From Brachybacterium sillae (GTDB lineage: Bacteria; Actinomycetota; Actinomycetes; Actinomycetales; Dermabacteraceae): 64,000 bases of DNA. The position numbers and the translations under genes were made by a program. The stretch lies in assembly GCF_025028335.1 (NCBI RefSeq), contig NZ_JAFEUW010000001.1:2356001-2420000 (forward strand). The letters run 5' to 3'. The notes under the pieces were generated by a model, which was not told the DNA's origin, searched no databases, and worked only from the letters and a program-made list of their open reading frames with translations. The number at the start of each line of letters is the position of its first letter. Position 1 is the first letter of the stretch. Below, one piece after another: positions 52,116 through 60,841 of the stretch.

Positions 52116-53175
52116 GTACCCATTCCGCGGTCGGCTCCGCCGGGGGAACCCCGAGGATCGGGGACCCACCCCCGGTGACGGCCCGCGGCATGCTCCCCGT
52201 GTCGGACGGCCACCGCATCCTGTGGGAGGAGGCCGGAGCGCCTGACGGGGTGCCCGCGGTGTATCTGCACGGCGGCCCCGGCGGGCGCCTCACCGCCGGG
52301 CACCGGCGCAACTCTCCCGCGGAGCGCACCCGCATGATCGCCCTCGCCCAGCGCGGCAGCCCGGGGAGCCTCCCGGAGGCCGGTCGGACCCACGCCCCGG
52401 ACCCCTCGGCCTTCACCATGGAGCACTGGTGGCGGACCTGGAGGCGCTGCGGGAGCACCTGGACATCGAGGCGTGGATCCTCCAGGGGGTCTCCTGGGGC
52501 TCCACCCTCGCCCTCGCCTATGCCCAGCGGCATCCCGAGCGTGTGCTCGGCATCGTCCTGTTCGCCGTCACCAGCACGTTCCGGCGGGAGGTCGACTGGA
52601 TCACCGAGGACATCGGCGCCGTCTTCCCCGAGACCTGGGATGCCCTGGCCACCCTCGCCGAGCAGCACACCGGATTCGACCGCACCGATCGGTCCGACGG
52701 GCGCCTGCGCCTGGTCGAGGCCTACCGCCGGATGGTGTTCAGTGACGATCCAGAGCTCGTGGACACCGCGGCCGCCACCTGGTGCGCCTGGGAGGAGGAG
52801 CACATCCGCCTCGGCGGTGGCGGGACCCACCCGGTGCCGCTGCCCGGGGCCCATCCGACGGTGACGGAGCAGGAGAGGTGCCTCGCGCGGTTGGTGACGC
52901 ACTACTGGGCGCACGACGGGTTCGTCGCCGATTGGGCCGTGCCCCATGGTGCCGCACCCGGCAGTGGACTGCTCGGTGGGATGGGCCGCCTCGCGGGCAT
53001 CCCCGGGGTGCTGATCCACGGGCGGCGGGACATCTCCGGCCCCCTGCTGACCGCCTGGGAGCTGCATCGGGCCTGGCCGGGCAGTGACCTCGTGGTGGTG
53101 GAGGACGAGGGGCACGGCGGTCCCGCCATGGTCCGCGCCTGGGCGCAGGCGATGGAGCGTCTCACCGCCCGGTGA
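52112..53175 (+). pseudogene. Proline-iminopeptidase-like alpha/beta hydrolase, frame broken once
   Basis: An S33 peptidase-type protein. GTG 52112 overlaps the previous stop; 'GMLPVSDGHRILWEEAGAPD' and the oxyanion motif 'VYLHGGPGG' follow. The usual 'FDQRGxGRS' reads 'ALAQRGSPGSLPEAG', with Asp replaced by Ala. Near 52427 the frame breaks ('EHW' instead of 'EHLVADLEALREHL'; one C missing). The second half, in the other frame, has the nucleophile 'GVSWGSTLALAYAQRHPER', then 'GRRDISGPLLTAWELHRA' and 'VVEDEGHGGPAMV' with Asp and His. About 353 residues if repaired. The altered DQRG motif suggests decay or a different function. Confidence 0.8.
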
Positions 53176-53242
53176 CCGCCCCTCCCTCGCGCCGGACAGG
53201 TGGACAGGTGCCACACCGGGGCCGGGTATGTACGGTCGAGCC

Positions 53243-53824
53243 ATGCCCACCACCCCTGACACCTCTGATGCCCGGTCTGCTGCGGAGCACGACGTCACCG
53301 AACCGCCCGCGCCCCGCTCGCACCGCGCCGCCGCGGATCGGCCCGAGGCGGGGGAGCCTTCGCTGGTCGAGCATCGGGCCCGGGTGGGGGATATCGACCC
53401 GGTGACCCTGTACAGGCTGCTGCGCCTGCGGCAGGACGTGTTCGTCACCGAGCAGCAGGTCACCGACCCGGACCTCGACGGACGGGACCTCGAGGACGGC
53501 TCGGAGCTGCTGTGGATCAGCGCCGGCGGAGAACCCGTGGCGCATCTGCGGATCCTGGAGGGCCCGGGCGAACAGGTGCGCATCGGCCGGGTCGCGACCC
53601 GCGCCGATCACCGGCATCAGGGTCTCGCGCGGCGCCTCATGGGGCTGGCGCTGGAGCGGGCCCGGGAACGGCATCCGCAGTGGCCGGTGGAGATCGACGC
53701 CCAGGCGTATCTGGAGGACTGGTATGCAGCGCAGGGTTTCGTCCGCCACGGCGAGGTGTTCCTCGAGGCGAGCCTGGAGCATGTCGCAATGACGTACCAG
53801 CACCCCGGCACGCCACCGCGCTGA
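53243..53824 (+). CDS. ElaA-like GNAT acetyltransferase
   Basis: 193 residues from ATG 53243. A disordered N-terminal 45 residues (Ala/Pro/Arg-rich) is followed by the ElaA-type fold: 'TLYRLLRLRQDVFVTEQQVT', 'DPDLDGRDLEDGSELLWISA', and the acetyl-CoA loop 'RVATRADHRHQGLARRLMGL'. The tail is 'YAAQGFVRHGEVFLEASLEH'. ElaA-like proteins start with 'L.LR..VFV.EQ', as here. The substrate is unknown. It faces the ankyrin-repeat gene, whose stop lies 5 bp away. Confidence 0.85.
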   Translation: MPTTPDTSDARSAAEHDVTEPPAPRSHRAAADRPEAGEPSLVEHRARVGDIDPVTLYRLLRLRQDVFVTEQQVTDPDLDGRDLEDGSELLWISAGGEPVAHLRILEGPGEQVRIGRVATRADHRHQGLARRLMGLALERARERHPQWPVEIDAQAYLEDWYAAQGFVRHGEVFLEASLEHVAMTYQHPGTPPR

Positions 53825-53828
53825 CCCC

Positions 53829-54221
53829 TCAGGCGCCGGGCGTCTCCAGCAGCCGCAGCATCTCCTCACGGCAGAAGAACCGGGCGCTGTCACGGGCCGA
53901 GGGCGCGCCGGCGTCGGGATCCGCTCCGGCGGCGACCAGCGTCTCCACCACATCGGTGAAGCCCTTGAACACCGCACCGGCCAGGGGGGACTGACCACGG
54001 TCGTTGAGGGCGTCCACATCGGCGCCGCGGCGGGCGAGTTCCGCCACCAGCCCGGCGTGCCCGTGGTACGCGGCGAGCATCAGCATGGTGTTGCCGGCGG
54101 AGTCGCGCATCTCCAGCGGCGCCCCCTGGTCCAGCACCGGGGTGAGCTGCGCGGTGGCGCCCTGACGGGCGGCGTCCATCATCTGCTGGGCGAGGGCGAG
54201 GGCCGGGTCGTCGTCGGTCAT
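53829..54221 (-). CDS. Ankyrin-repeat protein
   Basis: 130 residues. Three ankyrin repeats fill the chain: 'GNTMLMLAAYHGHAGLVAEL', 'DVDALNDRGQSPLAGAVFKG', 'FTDVVETLVAAGADPDAGAP'. It has no signal peptide and no other domain. In some actinobacteria a small ankyrin protein is encoded beside catalase and helps its assembly; no catalase is here, so the partner is unknown. A GTG/ATG-type start at 54221 fits. Confidence 0.85.
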   Translation of the reverse strand: MTDDDPALALAQQMMDAARQGATAQLTPVLDQGAPLEMRDSAGNTMLMLAAYHGHAGLVAELARRGADVDALNDRGQSPLAGAVFKGFTDVVETLVAAGADPDAGAPSARDSARFFCREEMLRLLETPGA

Positions 54222-54291
54222 GCCCTCCAGCGTAGGGGCGTCGGCGCGAGTGCTGTGCCCGGTGCCGCACCCCGGGGTGTTGCCGGGGCGG

Positions 54292-56490
54292 TCAGCCGCC
54301 CAGGATGGCCCGCATCGCGAACGGCCAGGCCATCAGCAGCATCCCGGCGGCGAGGCCGATCCCGTCGGCGCCCGTGAACCGACTCGGCAGCGCCCAGGTG
54401 CGGCGCTGCGCGGTCGCGAACCCGCGGGCGTCCATCGCGGTGGCGCTCTGCTCGGCGCCACGGATCTCCTGCACCAGCAGTGCGAGGGTGGAGCCGCTGA
54501 GCGCCGCGATCGTCGAACGCAGGGACCGCCACGGGTGCCGCCACCGCACCTGCGGTCCCAGACCCCGCAGCTCCCGGGTCTGGGTGATCGTCAGCCAGTG
54601 CCGCTGCACCTGACTGATCCGCACGAGGCCCACCACCATCGCCGCGATGGGCCGGGCGGGCAACCGCAGCCGCCCACCGAGGGCGTCACCGAGTGCGGTC
54701 GGGTCGATCCCGGTCAGGGCCAACACCCCGGGGGCGACGAACAGCCAGATCCGCAGCCCCTCCTTCGCGGACACCGCCCACGCCTGCGGGGAGAACAGCG
54801 TCGCGTCGCTGAGCAGCATCGTCGACCAGGCGAGGCCGAGCGCCCCGACCGCGGCGGGCAGCAGACGCAGCAGGGTGCCGCGCAGGGTCCGGATCGTCAG
54901 CGGCGCCAGCAGCAGCATCGGCAGCAGCGACAGCAGACCGATCTGCCAGGTGTCCACGGCGAGGGAGCCGACCGCGCTGAGCGTGGCGATGACGATCGCC
55001 GTGAGGGGGTTCAGGCGGTCGCTGGGCGCGGACGGCTGGTGGGACACCGGCCGGAGGGTGGTGTCAGCGGCCCCGGGGGTCGGGGGCGGGGCGGGGACCG
55101 TGACCTGCTGCCCGGCACGGTCGATCAACCGCGGGTCGTGGCTGCCGGCGATCACCGCGGCACCGGAATCCCTCGCCTCCTCCACAAGGTCGAGGATGTC
55201 GCGGGCGCGGGCATCATCCAGCCCCACCGTCGGTTCGTCGAGCACCAGCAGCTGCGGCCGGGAGGCGAGCGCCGCGACGATCGCGAGGCGGCGCTGCTCC
55301 CCACCGGAGAGGGTGTAGGGGTTCGCGGCCGCGAGAGCGTCCAGCCCCGTGGTGCGCAGCAGACGCTGCGCGAGCTCCGGGTCGGCGCCGACGGACGCGC
55401 GGGCCTCCTCGTCGACGGTGCGGGCGACGAACGACGACTCCGGATCCTGCGGCACGAACGCCACCCGGGTGGGTCGCTCCACGCTCCCGAGAGCCGGTCG
55501 CGACAATCCCAGCAGCACCCGCAGCAGGCTGGTCTTGCCGGCGCCGCTGGGGCCCGTGACCGCGGTGAGGGTACCGGCGTGCAGCGTCAGGTCCAGGCCG
55601 TCGAGGGCGGTGCGGGCGACCCGAAGCCCCCGGGCCCGCAGCACCACCGGGCCCGCAGCGGCGCCGGCGTCCGGGCGGGTCCCGGGGGAGCAGAGGGAAC
55701 GCCTGAGGGCCTCCGCGGCGGGGGCGGCGGACAGACCGAGCAGCTCGGGGTACCGGTCCCGGGCGGTGTCCGGGTCGGTGTCGGCGAGGACCCGGCCCTG
55801 CGGCCCCAGCACGATCACCCGGTGCACCTGCGGCAGCCACGCCTCGGCGTGATGGTCGGCGACCACCAGGGTGCGGGGGCCGACGGTCTCCAGGACCGCC
55901 TGCCGCACCGCGGTGGCGGTCGGCGCATCGAGCATCGCGGTGGGTTCGTCGAGCAGCAGCGCCTCCGGTTCCAGACTGAGCGCACCCGCCAGCGCCAGCC
56001 GTTGCTGCTGCCCGCCGGAGGCATCCACCGGAGCCCGATCGGCGGGGAGGTCCACCGCCGCGGCGTCATGCGCCGCGGTGACGCGCTGTTGGATGGCCGC
56101 GCGGCCCAGCGCCAGGTTCTCGGGCCCGAAGGCCGTGTCCCGCGCGGCGGTCGCCCCGACCATCGCATGGGCGGGGTTCTGCAGCAGCAGCGCACACGCC
56201 CCGGAACGGCCAGGCGGGGTCACGTGCCCGCTCAGCTCACCGGCCTCCGGGTCGAGAAGACCGGCGAGCGCCCGCAGCAGGGTGCTCTTGCCGCTGCCGC
56301 TGGCGCCGACCAGCAGCACCCGCTCACCGGCTCCGATCCGCACGGTGACGTCGTCGAGCGTCGGTGCGGAGCGGCCCAGCGGCGTCCACCGCAGATGGTC
56401 CACACACAGCAGGGGCCCCGCGGGCGGGTCCGCGGGCTCCCCCACGGGTGGGACCGGGGCCGGGGAGGCGGGCGGCACGGAAGAGGTCAC
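54292..56490 (-). CDS. Fused ECF transporter: two ATPases and the T-component in one protein
   Basis: 732 residues, GTG 56490. ATPase 1 (about 28-250): Walker A 'LLVGASGSGKSTLLRALAG', signature 'VDASGGQQQRLALAGALS', Walker B 'ALLLDEPTAMLDAPTAT'. ATPase 2 (about 275-465): 'VTGPSGAGKTSLLRVLLG', 'YTLSGGEQRRLAIVAALA', 'LLVLDEPTVGLDDARARD'. T-component (about 490-732): several helices, with coupling-helix-like 'ARPIAAMVVGLVRISQVQRH' and 'QEIRGAEQSATAMDARGFAT'. Together these are EcfA-EcfA'-EcfT in one chain, like YkoD fused to YkoC. It powers vitamin import with the S-component gene upstream, under the TPP riboswitch. Confidence 0.88.
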   Translation of the reverse strand: MTSSVPPASPAPVPPVGEPADPPAGPLLCVDHLRWTPLGRSAPTLDDVTVRIGAGERVLLVGASGSGKSTLLRALAGLLDPEAGELSGHVTPPGRSGACALLLQNPAHAMVGATAARDTAFGPENLALGRAAIQQRVTAAHDAAAVDLPADRAPVDASGGQQQRLALAGALSLEPEALLLDEPTAMLDAPTATAVRQAVLETVGPRTLVVADHHAEAWLPQVHRVIVLGPQGRVLADTDPDTARDRYPELLGLSAAPAAEALRRSLCSPGTRPDAGAAAGPVVLRARGLRVARTALDGLDLTLHAGTLTAVTGPSGAGKTSLLRVLLGLSRPALGSVERPTRVAFVPQDPESSFVARTVDEEARASVGADPELAQRLLRTTGLDALAAANPYTLSGGEQRRLAIVAALASRPQLLVLDEPTVGLDDARARDILDLVEEARDSGAAVIAGSHDPRLIDRAGQQVTVPAPPPTPGAADTTLRPVSHQPSAPSDRLNPLTAIVIATLSAVGSLAVDTWQIGLLSLLPMLLLAPLTIRTLRGTLLRLLPAAVGALGLAWSTMLLSDATLFSPQAWAVSAKEGLRIWLFVAPGVLALTGIDPTALGDALGGRLRLPARPIAAMVVGLVRISQVQRHWLTITQTRELRGLGPQVRWRHPWRSLRSTIAALSGSTLALLVQEIRGAEQSATAMDARGFATAQRRTWALPSRFTGADGIGLAAGMLLMAWPFAMRAILGG

Positions 56491-56507
56491 AGGCAGGAAC
56501 CGCGCGA

Positions 56508-57143
56508 TCAGACGCGGTGGGCGCGGGCGTGCTCACGCCCCGGGGGGAAGGCGTTCAACGCGCCGGTGGCCGCGAGCGCCCGGGTGAGCCCCCAGCCGAG
56601 CAGACCTGCGAGCAGCGCGCCGGAGACGAGGAATAGCAGCAGCAGCCACAACCCGGCGGCGGTGGAGAACTCCTGGTAGTAGAAGAACCGCTCGTACACC
56701 CACTCGAAGGCGGCGGCCACCATGCCCGCGGCGATCGCCACCGGCAGTCGGAACCGGCGGTACGCCGTCAGTGCGAACACGAGCTCCACGCCGCCGCCCT
56801 GGATCAGGCCCGACACGACGGTGGCCCACCCCCACTGGGCTCCGAGCATCATCTCCACCACGGCGGCGATGACCTCCGCCAGGAGGGCGGCGCCGGGGCG
56901 TCGGACGATGAGGCCCGCGAGCACCGCCGGAAGGAACCAGATCCCGGCGAGGATCCCCACCGACGGCGGGAACAGGGTGGTGAGCGGGGTGAGGAGGGTG
57001 TACAGCGCGCCGTAACCGAGGAACGCGATGCCGAAGGCCACGCCGATCGCGACGGTGACCATCAGGTCGACGGTGCGGTGGCGGGCGAGGGGGCGGGAGG
57101 CGAGCTCCTCACCGCGGCCGGTGGGGGTGGTGGTGGTCGTCAT
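56508..57143 (-). CDS. ykoE: ECF S-component, YkoE-type (thiamin or HMP uptake)
   Basis: 211 residues, ATG 57143. Six helices, e.g. 'VAIGVAFGIAFLGYGALYTL', 'PPSVGILAGIWFLPAVLAGL', 'AALLAEVIAAVVEMMLGAQW', 'SGLIQGGGVELVFALTAYRR'. The YkoE signature 'GAQWGWATVVSGLIQG' and 'AAFEWVYERFFYYQEFST' is seen. It binds hydroxymethylpyrimidine or thiamin on the outside and works with the fused energizing protein 17 bp downstream. A TPP riboswitch precedes it, so the pair is switched off when thiamin diphosphate is abundant. Confidence 0.9.
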   Translation of the reverse strand: MTTTTTPTGRGEELASRPLARHRTVDLMVTVAIGVAFGIAFLGYGALYTLLTPLTTLFPPSVGILAGIWFLPAVLAGLIVRRPGAALLAEVIAAVVEMMLGAQWGWATVVSGLIQGGGVELVFALTAYRRFRLPVAIAAGMVAAAFEWVYERFFYYQEFSTAAGLWLLLLFLVSGALLAGLLGWGLTRALAATGALNAFPPGREHARAHRV

Positions 57144-57199
57144 GCCGTCTCTCCTTCCGTTCGGAAGGGCGGTGGGGCGCATGGCTCCACCGGAGGTAT

Positions 57200-57290
57200 C
57201 CCGACTCCCTACGCCGGTGCTGACCGGGTCAGGTTCGAAGGGTCTGCGCCCTGTGCGCACTCTCAGCACCCGATGGTGCTCCCCTGTCTG
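57200..57290 (-). promoter_or_regulatory. TPP (thiamin diphosphate) riboswitch
   Basis: On the minus strand: GGGGAGCACC, GGTGCTGAGAGTGCG, then ACCCTTCGAACCTGA, GGTCAGCACC and GGCGTAGGGAGT. These are the conserved THI-box helices and the CTGAGA / ACCTGA cores. It ends about 57 bp before the ykoE start, so it controls the ECF transporter genes, most likely by translation or termination in the leader. Confidence 0.93.
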
Positions 57291-57333
57291 CGGATGACCG
57301 TCCGATCCTACCGCGCAGGGGAGGGTGGTGCGG

Positions 57334-57945
57334 TCAGCGGCGCGCGCGCAGCGCCTGGTCGATCGCCGCGGCGGTGGCGTCGACGTCCACGGGGGTGATT
57401 AGGAAATGACGGTTCTCGCGGCCCATGATCTCCACCGCGGTGCCGGGGCGGGTGACGAGGCTGACGTACGGGTCCTGGGTGTGCCCGGTGGTCCAGACGC
57501 GACGGTCACCGACCGGTCGGCGCTCACCGGGATCGCCGGACATCACCCGGCCGCGGCGCCAGCCGACCCCACCGACGGTCACGCCGAGGGTCTCCGCGGG
57601 GATCTCCCGCAGCTGCACGGTGCGCATCTCCTCCAGCGGCCACACCGGCTGCGGCAGCATCCCGCCCCAGGAGACCGTCACCCCGTGGCCGTCGACGATG
57701 AACCGGGTGGCCAGACGCATCCACGTCCACAGCGCATACCCCACGAACAGCAGCGCCGCCATCACCGGCATCAGCGGACCCGGGGTGAGCGGCCGCACCA
57801 GCAGCAGCACCACCAGCACCGCCCCCATCACCAGGGTGAGCAGGATGCGGGTCCAGCCGACGGCGCCGGGGCGGGTGGCGCCGACGTAGAAGGGCATGTC
57901 CTGGTGGGCGGTCCGATCGGAGGACGCCCGCGGGCGACGCGTCAC
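57334..57945 (-). CDS. Two-helix membrane protein with a PH-like domain
   Basis: 203 residues from GTG 57945, overlapping the M13 peptidase stop (GTGA); the ATG at 57897 ('MPFYVGATRPGAVGWTRILL') is an alternative start. Two close helices ('ILLTLVMGAVLVVLLLVRPL', 'LMPVMAALLFVGYALWTWMR') precede a beta-rich domain ('RFIVDGHGVTVSWGGMLPQP', 'ETLGVTVGGVGWRRGRVMSG', 'VSLVTRPGTAVEIMGRENRH') ending with a helix ('DVDATAAAIDQALRARR'), as in bacterial PH or DUF3093 proteins. The function is unknown. Translational coupling with the peptidase suggests a linked role at the membrane. Confidence 0.72.
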   Translation of the reverse strand: MTRRPRASSDRTAHQDMPFYVGATRPGAVGWTRILLTLVMGAVLVVLLLVRPLTPGPLMPVMAALLFVGYALWTWMRLATRFIVDGHGVTVSWGGMLPQPVWPLEEMRTVQLREIPAETLGVTVGGVGWRRGRVMSGDPGERRPVGDRRVWTTGHTQDPYVSLVTRPGTAVEIMGRENRHFLITPVDVDATAAAIDQALRARR

Positions 57946-59953
57946 CAGATCTCCACGCGCGCCTCGGGCGGCAGGAACAGGGCGTCGCTCTCCGTCACCC
58001 CGAAGGCCTCGTAGAACTCGGGGACGTGCTGCGGCGGGATGTTGCAGCGGAACTCCGGGGGGAGTGCGGGTCGGTCGCCAGCCGGCGGATGGCCTCCTGG
58101 GGACGATTACGCCCCCGCCACACCGTCGCCCACGACAGGAACAGGCGCTGCAGGCCGGTCCAGCCGTCGATCTTCGCCTGCGGATCCTCAGCGGTGGCGA
58201 GGTACGCCGACACCGCGATCGACAGCCCCCCGAGGTCACCGATGTTCTCCCCGATCGTCAGGGCGCCGTTGACATGGTGCGTCGGATCCAGATCACGGGG
58301 GGAGAGCGCGGAGAACTGGTCGATGAGTTTCGCGGCACGGGCCTCGAACTCGGCCCGGTCCACCGCGGTCCACCACGACACGAGGTTGCCCCTGCCGTCG
58401 TACTTGCTGCCCTGGTCGTCGAAACCGTGGCCGATCTCGTGGCCGATCACCGCGCCGATGCCGCCGAAGTTCACGGCGTCGTCGGCCTCCGCGTCGAAGA
58501 ACGGCGGCTGCAGGATCGCGGCGGGGAACACGATCTCGTTGGCGCTGGGGTTGTAGTAGGCGTTGACGGTCTGCGGGGTCATATGCCACTCGGCCGGATC
58601 CACCGGGTGGCCCGCCTTGGAGTACTCGTGCTCGGCGTCGGCCCGACGGCTGGCGCGCACGGCCTCCACCAGGTCCAGGCCCGTGAGGTCGAGCTCCGCG
58701 TAGTCGCGGGGATTCTCCGGGTAGCCGATCTTCGGGGTGAACAGTGCCAGCTTGTCCAGGGCGCGGTCGCGGGTGGCGGGCGTCATCCAGTCACGGCGGG
58801 AGATGGACGCCCGGTAGGCGTCGATCAGTGCATCCACCAGGGCCTCCACCCGCTCCTTGTGCTCGGCGGGGAAGTGGCGGTCCACATACAGGCGGCCGAC
58901 GGCGAACCCGAGCGACCCCTCGACCAGTCCGACGCCGCGCTTCCACCGCTCCCGCAGTTCCTCCGCGCCGGAGAGCACTCGGCCGGTGAAGGCGAAGTCC
59001 TGGTCGACGAACTCTGAGGACAGGTACGGGCAGTACGAGGCGACGGTGTGCAGCACCAGCCAGGAGCGCAACACCGCCAGGTCGGTGCCCGCCAGCAGCG
59101 GGGCCATGCGGGTGACGAACTCCGGCTGGCTCACGCACATCACCTCGAGTGCCTCCGTGGGCGCTCCGGTGCCCTCCTCGAAGGCGTCCCAGGGGAACTG
59201 CGGGGCGAGCTCACGGCGCCCTGCGGAATCCAGCGGGTTGTATGACTTCTCGCGGTCGCGCTGACGCACCACGTCGACATGGCAGGCCGCCAGCTGGGTC
59301 TCGAAGTCCATCACCGCCTCGGCGATGGTCTCCGCATCCCCGGGCAGCATCCCTGCGCGGCCCTCCAGGGACGCCAGGCGTGCCAGCGCCGCCAGGTGCT
59401 TCACGTACTCCACGCGGACCTCCGCGTAGCGGTCCTCCCGGTAATAGGACTCATCGGGCAGGCCCAAGCCCCCCTGATGGAGCTTCACCTGGTAGCGGGA
59501 GGAGTCGGCGTCGTCCATCCAGACGTACGCCAGCAGGGGACCGGTGCCGCTCTCCGGGTGGGCGCTGCGCGCCACCAGGGCGGGCAGGTCCTCTGCCGCC
59601 AGGAGCGGCGCGAGAACCGGCTCGAGGGGCTCCGCCCCGGCGTTCTCGACGGCCTCGGCGTCCATGAACAAGCGGTACAGGGTGCCGATCAGCAGCGTGT
59701 CGCGGGAGAGCCGGGAGGGATCGGGGGCTTCCTCGACCTCGGTGGCGGCCTCCTCGGTGAGCACGCGCACCTGGTCTTCTGAGAGGTCACGCAGCCGACG
59801 GAACTCCCCGTCGGCGGCGCGGTCCCCGGGCATGACGTACTCCTGCAGCCAGCGGCCGTTCACGAATCCGAACAGGTCGTCCTGGGGACGGATGGAGGGA
59901 TCCGACCAGGACAGGTCGAGGCCGGAGCGGGGGGTCGGGACGGAGGTGATCAT
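57942..59953 (-). pseudogene. pepO: M13-family (neprilysin/PepO-type) metallopeptidase, frame broken near the end
   Basis: Zinc endopeptidase, ATG 59953. No signal peptide, as in actinobacterial and lactococcal PepO. 'VNAYYNPSANEIVFPAAILQ' (NAxY-type) precedes the zinc site 'VIGHEIGHGFDDQGSKYDGR' (HExxH about 503-507); the third ligand is in 'IGENIGDLGGLSIAVSAYLA'. The frame is lost at about 58057 in a C6 run. One extra C gives 'DPHSPPEFRCNIPPQHVPEF' and 'GVTESDALFLPPEARVEIW', the expected end, with stop at 57944-57942. About 670 residues if repaired. As read, the protein loses its last about 40 conserved residues, including the terminal Trp. Confidence 0.85.
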
Positions 59954-59984
59954 GCGTGGGGTCCTTCAGACGGGAGGGTGTCGA

Positions 59985-60800
59985 TCAGAGGGCGCCGGCG
60001 CCGGCGGCGGGCAGGGTCAGCGCCAGGACCAGCAGCAGGAGGCCGATGGCCGCGGGCGCCCAGGCCCAGGGGGAGGCGGGTCGCTCGGCCGGGGCGTGGC
60101 GATGGAGGATCAGGGTGGCCAGCCCCGAGCCGAGGGACAGCACGATCGTGGCGACGGTCATCACCGGGGCCGTCGCGACCAGCACGCTCGCACCCAGCTG
60201 GAAGCAGATCACCGCCACCACGTCGACCACGCGCATCGCCGCGACCCGGGCGACACCGGTGCGGTCGGCGAGCATCGCCATCACCGTCTCCTCCCCCCAG
60301 GCAGAGGGCCGTGCCAACCGCTTGCGGGTGAGGACCGTCTGGATGGTCGCGAGGATGCCCCACACGGTCGCTGCACCGACACCCACCCACAGGCCGAGGG
60401 GGCCACGGGCGTCCGTCGGCCACAGCACCAGCGCCAACAGAACCGCCGCCAGCCGCAACACCTCGTCGACGACAGAGCGGGTGACCAGCACCCGCAGCCC
60501 GTCGGGCCGGACACCGGGGGCGCGGGTCAGCAGCGCCGCGGACAGGCCCAGCGCCGCGATCTGCAACGCCCCCAGCGCGATGCCGATGAACAGCACCGCG
60601 GGGGAAGACGGCGTGGCGGCGAGGGCCGCCATCATCGTCACCAGCACTAGGGCGGGAAGCACCAGAGCGACCACGCTGAGGGCGCGCACCAGGCCGCGCA
60701 CCACCTCGGCGCCGGTGCGCGGATGGTCATGACCGCTGTGGTCGTGGGGATCACCGCTGCTGCAGCAGGCGGCGGTCGTCTCGGGGGCAGGGGTCGTCAC
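59985..60800 (-). CDS. Multi-pass membrane protein, unknown
   Basis: 271 residues, GTG 60800. The N-terminus is His/Cys-rich ('ACCSSGDPHDHSGHDHPRTG'), a possible metal-binding tail, followed by about seven helices: 'ALSVVALVLPALVLVTMMAA', 'AVLFIGIALGALQIAALGLS', 'LAAVLLALVLWPTDARGPLG', 'LWVGVGAATVWGILATIQTV', 'VVDVVAVICFQLGASVLVAT', 'VMTVATIVLSLGSGLATLIL', and a last one. I do not recognise the family. The His-rich tail recalls metal transporters, but no transporter motif is seen. It lies upstream of the peptidase on the same strand, 31 bp away. Confidence 0.62.
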   Translation of the reverse strand: MTTPAPETTAACCSSGDPHDHSGHDHPRTGAEVVRGLVRALSVVALVLPALVLVTMMAALAATPSSPAVLFIGIALGALQIAALGLSAALLTRAPGVRPDGLRVLVTRSVVDEVLRLAAVLLALVLWPTDARGPLGLWVGVGAATVWGILATIQTVLTRKRLARPSAWGEETVMAMLADRTGVARVAAMRVVDVVAVICFQLGASVLVATAPVMTVATIVLSLGSGLATLILHRHAPAERPASPWAWAPAAIGLLLLVLALTLPAAGAGAL

Positions 60801-60841
60801 ACGGTCTCCTTCGTCGACCGCCAGACTACCGGCGTGGGACG

